From Actinomycetospora callitridis (GTDB lineage: Bacteria; Actinomycetota; Actinomycetes; Mycobacteriales; Pseudonocardiaceae), in the NCBI RefSeq assembly GCF_028737265.1, contig NZ_JAQZAK010000001.1, positions 186,001-250,000 on the forward strand: a stretch of 64,000 nucleotides of DNA. The letters are read 5' to 3'. Positions 58,446 through 64,000 of the stretch are shown here, piece by piece; position 1 is the first letter of the stretch; each line of letters begins with the position of its first letter. Below the pieces are notes generated by a model. The model was not told the origin of the DNA. It made no database searches and was given only the letters and a program-made list of their open reading frames with translations. Position numbers and translations under genes: made by a program.

Positions 58446-60968
58446 TCAGGGAGTGGTCGGGACCTCCGGGGCAGGCCGCGGGCGGAGGCCGAGGACGCGT
58501 TCGAGCACCCGGTACCGCAATGCGACGCTCAGCGTGACGAACCACAGCACCAGTGCGATCGCGGGAATCTCCACGACGGGCGGGTCGGGCGCGGTGAGCC
58601 CGAAGTACTCCCGGGTGGCCGGGACGACGAGCACGACCGCGAAGGCGGCGAACAGGCCGAGCGCGAGCCAGGTGGGGCGGCGGTCGCTGCTCACCGGCGC
58701 CCAGGCGGTGAAGATCCGGTGCGGGGGTTCGAGCAGCAGGATCAGCACGATCGCCGTGCTCGAGACGAACACCGACATCGCCGACTGGGCGCCGAGGGTG
58801 GCCGAGGCCTCGACGAAGTCGGCGTCCACCCCGTAGGTCAGCCCGGTGTACTGCTCGAACAGCGTGATCGCCTGCGGGAACGGCGTGCCGGTGAAGCCGT
58901 CGGCGATCCGGCGGTAGAGGTAGGCGTAGATCGCGGTGGCGAAGCCGGCGGTGAGCACGCCGACCGGGATGACGAACCGTGCCAGCGACACCAGCAGGTC
59001 GTCGTCGGGCGGCTTCGGACGGGCCCACAGCGTCATGAAGAAGGTCGGCACGCCGACGGTGAACAGCGTCAGACCCACCTGTGTCGGCGTGTAGGGGAAG
59101 CCGAGCCCGAGCAGCGTCACGGTGAGGATGACGAGCATCTGGGTCGCCACCCGCGACAGGAACAGGTACATCGACGAGCCGACGCCGGCGATGATCCGGC
59201 GGCCCTCGGTGCGGGCGGGTGGCAGCGTGGCGAACGAGTCGTCGAGCAGCACGATGTCGGCGACGTCCCGGGTCACCGAGCTGCCCGAGCGCATCGCCAC
59301 CCCGACCTGCGCACGCTTGAGTGCGCGGGCGTCGTTGACGCCGTCGCCCACCATCGCCACCTGGTGCCCGCGGCGGCGCAGCGACGCGACGATCTGCTCC
59401 TTCTGCTCCGGGGCGATCCGCCCGAAGACCCCGTGGGTGGCGACGGCCTCGTCGAAGGCGTCGGTGTCGGGGCCCTCGAGCCGGGCGAGCGCCGGCCCGG
59501 CCATCGCGGGTGCGTCGAGGCCCGCGCGGCGGGCGAGGGCGGCGACGGTGTCGGGGTCGTCGCCGGAGACGACCTTGACCGCGACACCCTCGGCGGCGAG
59601 GCCGGTGAGGACGTCGGTGACGCCCTCGCGCAGCTCGTCGGCCAGCGCGACGAGCGCGACCGCGCGCAGGCGCGGCAGCCGGGGCCGTCCGTCGGCGTCG
59701 TGGAGCGCGCCCTCCCCGCGTGCCAGCACGAGCACGCGCAGGCCCTCGCCCGTGCGCCGGCGGACCGCGTCCTCGGAGACCACCGCGGCGTCGGCCAGGG
59801 CCGGACGCACCGTGGACGGCGCGCCGAGGACGAGGGCGGTGCCGTCGGCGAGCGTGATCCCGCTCCAGCGCAGCGACGAGCGGAACTCGACCTCGTCGAG
59901 CACCTCGGCGGGGTCGCCGGCCAGCGACGTGTCCGCGGCCAGGGCGGTGGTGGTGGCGTTGGTGCTCGCGACCGAGCGGGCGAAGGTCCCGAGCAGCGCC
60001 CGCGCGCCCGCCTCGTCGCCCCCCGCGGGCACGACCTCCACCAGCGCGAGCCGTCCGCTGGTCAGCGTCCCGGTCTTGTCGGTGCACACGACGTCGACGC
60101 GGCTGATCGCCTCGACGGCGTTGGTCTGCTGCACGAGCGCCCCGCGCCCGCCGATGCGCGCGGCCCCGACCGCGTAGGCGACGGCGATGAGGAAGAACAG
60201 GCCGTAGGGGACGAGGCCCGAGAGCACCGCGGAGGTCTGTACGAAGCGCAGCACCGTCGAACCGTCGAGCGCGGCCTGGGCGAGGATCGCGCCGCTCATC
60301 AGCAGGACCAGCAGGATGAGCAGGCGCACGACGAGGTCGATCCGCCGCTGCAGCGGGGTGAGCCCGGTGGTGTCCTCGCGCGCGGCGATCGTCAGCCGCC
60401 CGGCGTGGCTGTCGACGCCGACGCCCTCGGCGCGCTGCAGTCCCTCGCCGCCGGAGCAGGAGCTGCCCGAGAGCAGCGGGTCCCCGACCGCCTTGGCGAC
60501 CGGGTCGGACTCGCCGGTCAGCAGGGACTCGTCGGCCTCGAGACCGCCGGCCACCAAGGGCCCGTCCACCACGATCTGCGCGCCGCTGCGCAGCCGCACG
60601 AGGTCGCCGACGACCACCTCGGACGGCGGCACCGACCGCTCGACGCCGTCGCGCACCACCGTCACGGGCTCGCGCGCGAGGAGCTGCAGCCGGTCGAGCT
60701 GGCGCTTCGCCCGCAGCTCCTGGAACGCCGCGAGGGCCGCGTTGATGATGCCGAGACCCACGCTGACCAGCGCGTCGCTGTAGCGCCCGAGCGCGAGCAG
60801 CGCGAACCCGATGACGAAGAGCGTGTTGTTGTAGAAGGAGAAGACGGTCGTGCGCAGGATGCGCGCGGTGGTGCGCCCGGAGCCGGAGACCGGCGCGTTC
60901 GCCTTCCCCTCCCGCGCGAGCTCGCGCGCCCGGGCGTCGGTGAGGCCCTCGACGGTCGCCGTCGTCAT
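58446..60968 (-). CDS. P-type cation-transporting ATPase
   Basis: An 840-residue P-type ATPase. Actuator loop TGES (151-154), phosphorylation site DKTGTLT with Asp297, VSGDD and MVGDGVND in the P domain, and about ten membrane helices in the usual 2+2+6 arrangement. The M4 motif is VPYGL (253-257), with Tyr where Ca2+ and Na+/K+ pumps have PEGL, so metal choice is uncertain; a CtpE-like calcium or related role is possible. ATG 60968. Single gene, followed by two small hypothetical genes. Confidence 0.94.
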   Translation of the reverse strand: MTTATVEGLTDARARELAREGKANAPVSGSGRTTARILRTTVFSFYNNTLFVIGFALLALGRYSDALVSVGLGIINAALAAFQELRAKRQLDRLQLLAREPVTVVRDGVERSVPPSEVVVGDLVRLRSGAQIVVDGPLVAGGLEADESLLTGESDPVAKAVGDPLLSGSSCSGGEGLQRAEGVGVDSHAGRLTIAAREDTTGLTPLQRRIDLVVRLLILLVLLMSGAILAQAALDGSTVLRFVQTSAVLSGLVPYGLFFLIAVAYAVGAARIGGRGALVQQTNAVEAISRVDVVCTDKTGTLTSGRLALVEVVPAGGDEAGARALLGTFARSVASTNATTTALAADTSLAGDPAEVLDEVEFRSSLRWSGITLADGTALVLGAPSTVRPALADAAVVSEDAVRRRTGEGLRVLVLARGEGALHDADGRPRLPRLRAVALVALADELREGVTDVLTGLAAEGVAVKVVSGDDPDTVAALARRAGLDAPAMAGPALARLEGPDTDAFDEAVATHGVFGRIAPEQKEQIVASLRRRGHQVAMVGDGVNDARALKRAQVGVAMRSGSSVTRDVADIVLLDDSFATLPPARTEGRRIIAGVGSSMYLFLSRVATQMLVILTVTLLGLGFPYTPTQVGLTLFTVGVPTFFMTLWARPKPPDDDLLVSLARFVIPVGVLTAGFATAIYAYLYRRIADGFTGTPFPQAITLFEQYTGLTYGVDADFVEASATLGAQSAMSVFVSSTAIVLILLLEPPHRIFTAWAPVSSDRRPTWLALGLFAAFAVVLVVPATREYFGLTAPDPPVVEIPAIALVLWFVTLSVALRYRVLERVLGLRPRPAPEVPTTP

Positions 60969-61042
60969 CGGTCGGTGTCCCCGGTGGCTCGCACGCGGTC
61001 ATGATCCCGGCCGGACCTGGAGCGGACCTGAAGGGGCGCCGG

Positions 61043-61633
61043 TCAGCCGGGCGTCAGGGCGCGGCGCCACTGCGCGGGCACCTGGGCGCGCAGGCGCTCG
61101 GTGTCCACGCCCTCGGGATCGAGCAGGCGCTGCATGCCGATGCCGCGCAGCTGGCCGACGACGGCGACGGCGACGGCGTCCGGGTCCGTGTCCGCGCGGA
61201 TGTCGCCCGCGGCGACGCCGGCCTCGACGTCCTCGCGGAGGTCGGCGCGGAAGCCGCGGTCGCGCTCGCGGAAGGTCGCCGCGAGCTCGGAGGCGGTGGC
61301 GGCCTCGGCCCAGAGCAGCAGGAAGGCGCGGTTGGCGGTGCCGAGGCCCGTGAGCGCGTGCAGGTACCCGTCGACGAGCGCGAGCAGCCGCTCGAGGCCC
61401 GGCGGCATCTCCTCGAGGCCCGGGACGAAACCGCCCTGGATCGCGCGGGAGAGGGCGTCGACGAGGCCCTGCTTGGAGCCGAACTGGTGGGTGACGATCC
61501 CGCGGCTGTACCCGGCCCGCTCGCCGACCTTCGCCAGCGTGAGCGCGCGGACCCCGGACTCGACGACCAGCTCGGCGGCCGCGGCCACGAGCGCCGCCTC
61601 GGTGCGCTCCCGACGTTCCTGCTGGGTGGGCAT
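61043..61633 (-). CDS. TetR family transcriptional regulator
   Basis: A 196-residue TetR repressor. The HTH (about 14-60) reads LVVESGVRALTLAKVGERAGYSRGIVTHQFGSKQGLVDAL; the rest is a helical ligand domain. Divergent from the DUF1330-hydrolase operon with 75 bp between starts, and a palindrome lies in that gap (61653-61676), so it probably represses both. Effector unknown. Confidence 0.92.
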   Translation of the reverse strand: MPTQQERRERTEAALVAAAAELVVESGVRALTLAKVGERAGYSRGIVTHQFGSKQGLVDALSRAIQGGFVPGLEEMPPGLERLLALVDGYLHALTGLGTANRAFLLLWAEAATASELAATFRERDRGFRADLREDVEAGVAAGDIRADTDPDAVAVAVVGQLRGIGMQRLLDPEGVDTERLRAQVPAQWRRALTPG

Positions 61634-61652
61634 GGCCAGGAGCGTAGCGCAC

Positions 61653-61676
61653 TACTTGCGTGTCAGCCGACAAGTA
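61653..61676. promoter_or_regulatory. Candidate TetR operator in divergent promoter
   Basis: TACTTG (61653-61658) and CAAGTA (61671-61676) form a dyad around a 12-nt centre that itself holds TGTC-AGCC-GACA. It stands midway between the divergent TetR and DUF1330 starts, the standard place for a TetR site. Confidence 0.55.
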
Positions 61677-61708
61677 TGTGAGGGTGGCTCTCGACGAGAG
61701 GACACACA

Positions 61709-62080
61709 GTGATCGAGTTCGAGGACAGCGCCCTGGACACCCTGCTGGCGGAGGACCCCGGCGGGCCCGTGGTGATGCTGAACCTGTTGCGCTTCCGGCC
61801 CGACGGCGGCCGGGAGAGCTACCAGCGCTACGTCGACGCGGTGGGGGCGGTGAGCGCGCGCCACGGCGTGCAGATCACCTACCTCGGGGAGGGCGGACGC
61901 GCCCTGGCGGCCGAGGAGGGGCAGGCCTGGGACATGGTGCTCCTGGTGCGCTACCCGAGCCGGGAGCACTTCGTCGCGATGATCCGCGACCCCGCCTACC
62001 AGCGGATCGAGCACCTGCGCGCCGAGGCGCTCGTCGAGGCGGTCCTCCAGCCGACCGTGCCGGTGACGGGGGCGGCATGA
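61709..62080 (+). CDS. DUF1330-like dimeric alpha-beta barrel protein
   Basis: A 123-residue protein: VVMLNLLRFRPDGGRESYQRYVDAVG and VLLVRYPSREHFVAMIRDPAYQRIEHLRAEAL are the DUF1330/EthD-like ferredoxin-fold pattern. Function of the family is unknown; members often sit in catabolic operons. GTG start; overlaps the hydrolase gene by ATGA. Probably under the adjacent TetR. Confidence 0.88.
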   Translation: MIEFEDSALDTLLAEDPGGPVVMLNLLRFRPDGGRESYQRYVDAVGAVSARHGVQITYLGEGGRALAAEEGQAWDMVLLVRYPSREHFVAMIRDPAYQRIEHLRAEALVEAVLQPTVPVTGAA

Positions 62081-62850
62081 CGACGGTGCTGGTCCACGGC
62101 AACCCCGAGACCGCGGCCGTCTGGGACCCCCTGCTGGAGACGCTCGGGACGCTCGGTGTGCCGGGGGAGCAGGTGGTGCGCCTCTCCCCGCCCGGCTTCG
62201 GGGCGCCGCTGCCCGACGACTTCCCGGCGACCCCGGAGGCCTACCGCGACTGGCTCGTCGGCGAGCTGGAGGCGCTCGTCGCGGAGCACGGCCCGGTCGA
62301 CCTCGTCGGCCACGACCTCGGTGGCGGCCACACGCTGCGGGTGGCGATGACCCGGCCGGACCTGCTGCGCAGCTGGGTCAGCGACGTCATCGGGAGCTTC
62401 GCGCCCGACTACGTCTGGCACGAGCTCGCGCAGCGCTGGCAGACGCCCGGCGTCGGCGAGTCCGACGTGGCCGAGCGCTTCGGCCCCGACCGTGACGTGG
62501 AGGCCGTGGTGGCCCTGCTCGTCGGTCGCGGGATGCCCGAGGCGGTGGCGACGGAGGTGGTCGCGGGCCAGGACGAGGCCATGGGGCGCGCGATCCTCAC
62601 GCACTACCGCTCGCTCGTGCCGCCGCGGATGGCCTCCGAGGGCGCGGGGCTGGCGGCGGCCGCACGGCGTCCCGGACTCGCCGTGATCGCCACCGGCGAC
62701 CATGTCGTGGGCACGGACGCCCAGCGCCGTGCGATGGCCGAGCGCGCGGGTGCTCGCGTCGCGGTGCTCGACGGCCTGGGGCACTGGTGGTTGGCCGAGG
62801 ACCCGCACCGAGCCGCCCGCGTGCTCGTGGACTTCTGGTCGTCGCTCTGA
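62077..62850 (+). CDS. Alpha/beta hydrolase with Asp nucleophile (dehalogenase/epoxide hydrolase-like)
   Basis: A 257-residue alpha/beta hydrolase. LVHGNPETAAVW gives the oxyanion HGNPE motif and the nucleophile elbow is VGHDLGG, placing Asp rather than Ser at the active site, as in haloalkane dehalogenases and epoxide hydrolases; the likely catalytic His lies in LDGLGHWW. The pair HGNP/GHDLG is characteristic of dehalogenases, but the cap domain is short. ATGA overlap with the DUF1330 gene. Substrate cannot be stated. Confidence 0.87.
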   Translation: MTTVLVHGNPETAAVWDPLLETLGTLGVPGEQVVRLSPPGFGAPLPDDFPATPEAYRDWLVGELEALVAEHGPVDLVGHDLGGGHTLRVAMTRPDLLRSWVSDVIGSFAPDYVWHELAQRWQTPGVGESDVAERFGPDRDVEAVVALLVGRGMPEAVATEVVAGQDEAMGRAILTHYRSLVPPRMASEGAGLAAAARRPGLAVIATGDHVVGTDAQRRAMAERAGARVAVLDGLGHWWLAEDPHRAARVLVDFWSSL

Positions 62851-62876
62851 GGGACGGTCCCGACCCCGCGGAGGAA

Positions 62877-63065
62877 GCTTCGGAAATCGAAGCGTGGGCG
62901 CGAGGGGTGGCCAGCACCCTCCATTTCGACCGGGTCGCGGCCCGACCTCGACCGACCTGCCAGGGACGCTTCGAAAACCGAAGCGTTCTCTGGACCGTCG
63001 GCTGCTTCGCGGGGCGTGGTCCAGTGGGATCCCTCGCCAACGCTTCGGTCATCGAAGCGTTGGCG
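62877..63065. repeat. Three GCTTCG-stem palindromes in a 268-bp convergent gap
   Basis: Three related hairpins with 5-nt loops: GCTTCG/CGAAGC at 62877-62893; ACGCTTCG/CGAAGCGT at 62966-62986; and a 13-bp perfect stem CGCCAACGCTTCG/CGAAGCGTTGGCG at 63035-63065. The first and third are each followed by a similar GGGCGCGAGG/TGGCGCGAGG stretch ending GCACC. They fill the gap between the hydrolase and the convergent P450, with no gene between. They could be palindromic extragenic repeats or terminators. Confidence 0.8.
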
Positions 63066-63118
63066 CGAGGTGTCGGCGGCACCTACCGCTCGACTGGGGT
63101 CGCCGCCCGACGCACCCT

Positions 63119-64000
63119 TCACCAGGCGACGGGCAGGCGCTCCAGCCCGTGGATGGCGTGCTGGGTGGCCCAGGCGACCTCGTCGTCGGGGATCGCCAGG
63201 TGCAGCGTCGGGAAGCGGCGCAGCAGGGCCGGGAAGGCGATCCGCATCTCCATGCGGGCCAGTGGTGCGCCGAGGCAGTGGTGCACGCCGTGCCCGAAGG
63301 CGACGTGCGGCGTGGCGTCCCGGGTGACGTCGAGGCGGTCGGGGTCGTCGCCGACCGCCGGGTCGCGGTTGGCGGCCGGCAGGTTGAACACCACGAGGTC
63401 GCCGCGGTGGATCGTCGCGCCCTCGATCTCGACGTCGCGCAGCGCGAGGCGCGGCGAGCCGCTCGAGACGATCGACAGCCAGCGCATCAGCTCCTCGACG
63501 GCGGGCGCCACCGCGTCGTCGTCGTCGCGCACCGCGGCGAGCTGGTCGGGGTGGCGGAGCAGGGCGAGCGTGCCGAGACCGAGCATGTTGGCCGTCGTCT
63601 CGTGCCCGGCGACCAGCAGCAGGTTCGCGATGCCGACGAGCTCGTCGGAGGTGAGGTCGTCGGCGTGCTCGCGCAGGAGCATGCCGATGAGGTCGTCGCC
63701 CGGATTCCGCCGCGCCCGGGCCACCAGGGTCTGCATGTAGGCCAGGGCCTCGGCGGCGAGCGCCACGCGTCGCTCCTCCGGCAGCCCCGTGTCGAGCTGG
63801 GCACTCGTGCGCGCCTGGAACTCGTCCTGGTCGCCCGGCGGGACGCCGAGCAGCTCGCAGATGACGAGCGACGGGATCGGGAGCGCGTACTGCGCGACGA
63901 GGTCGGCGGGCGCGCCGGACCGCTCGAGGGCGTCGAGGTGGTGGTCGACGATCTCGACGATCCGCGGCTCCAGGCGGCGCATGCGGCGCACGGTGAACTC
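63119..64000 (-). CDS. Cytochrome P450, 5' end outside the window
   Basis: The visible 294-residue C-terminal part of a P450: LLVAGHETTANML (I-helix), ExxR in EELMRW, and heme loop FGHGVHHCLGAPLAR with the thiolate Cys. The reading frame is open through position 64000, so the N-terminal third (about 110 residues) lies beyond the window. It is not preceded by any copy of the ACCAAACG operator in the visible sequence. Convergent with the dehalogenase-like hydrolase. Confidence 0.93.
   Translation of the reverse strand, partial: EFTVRRMRRLEPRIVEIVDHHLDALERSGAPADLVAQYALPIPSLVICELLGVPPGDQDEFQARTSAQLDTGLPEERRVALAAEALAYMQTLVARARRNPGDDLIGMLLREHADDLTSDELVGIANLLLVAGHETTANMLGLGTLALLRHPDQLAAVRDDDDAVAPAVEELMRWLSIVSSGSPRLALRDVEIEGATIHRGDLVVFNLPAANRDPAVGDDPDRLDVTRDATPHVAFGHGVHHCLGAPLARMEMRIAFPALLRRFPTLHLAIPDDEVAWATQHAIHGLERLPVAW

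Noticed and set aside
57688..61002. A very long open frame running antisense through the P-type ATPase and beyond
   Set aside because: Its product is Arg/Ala/Pro-rich low complexity, as expected from antisense frames of GC-rich genes; only the final 120 residues (57688-58050) look like a real protein.
62877..63065. Possible CRISPR-like array from three short palindromes
   Set aside because: Units are irregularly spaced, differ in length and orientation, and there are no cas genes or uniform spacers.

Overview
The window is very GC-rich, densely coded actinobacterial DNA. Frequent GTG starts, many 4-bp ATGA/GTGA stop-start overlaps, luciferase-like (LLM) flavin/F420 oxidoreductases, an Lsr2-type mini-protein, a mycofactocin-type short-chain dehydrogenase beside an NDMA-type alcohol dehydrogenase, and three P450s all fit a soil Pseudonocardiales-type organism. 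This assignment is inferred from content, not from a marker gene. I found no rRNA, tRNA, CRISPR array, integrase or transposase.

Layout. (1) 0-8 kb: aromatic catabolism. A flavin hydroxylase and a PcpA/MhqO-like ring-cleaving dioxygenase (minus strand) diverge from an AraC regulator and an esterase. They are followed by a CoA-transferase, a citryl-CoA-lyase-like enzyme, a hydroxyquinol-type intradiol dioxygenase and a MetE-like zinc protein. (2) 8-13 kb: small membrane and coiled-coil proteins, a membrane-anchored BAAT-type hydrolase and a PucR regulator. (3) 13-18 kb: a GntR regulator with an acyl-CoA dehydrogenase, convergent with an acyl-CoA ligase and an LLM protein. (4) 18-25 kb: HbpS-like protein, a sulfite-oxidase-like molybdoenzyme with its flavin reductase, thiolase plus SDR, a CBS/CorC membrane protein and small housekeeping genes.

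(5) 25.3-51.2 kb is the main interest: a contiguous catabolic regulon of about 24 genes in seven transcription units. Near the start of these units lie five copies of an 18-bp imperfect palindrome (consensus half-site ACCAAACG), including one in front of a TetR gene inside the block. The genes supply P450 hydroxylation, alcohol oxidation (mycofactocin-type), three CoA ligases, a biotin-dependent acyl-CoA carboxylase, enoyl-CoA hydratase, a MaoC-type hydratase, several LLM oxidoreductases, five NTF2/SnoaL-fold proteins and a lipase-like hydrolase. A Baeyer-Villiger monooxygenase follows immediately. Together they look like a pathway that hydroxylates, oxidises, activates and chain-shortens an alicyclic or branched substrate that I cannot identify. 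A gene for a DUF559-type nuclease, bracketed by two 72-bp palindromic repeats, sits inside this block like a small inserted cassette.

(6) 52.8-64 kb: GAF-ANTAR regulator, two strong hairpins, a 13-residue-repeat acidic protein, AraC regulator, molybdopterin oxidoreductase, two small proteins with a P-type cation ATPase, a TetR divergent from a DUF1330 protein and a dehalogenase-like hydrolase, a cluster of three GCTTCG-stem palindromes, and a P450 cut by the window end.
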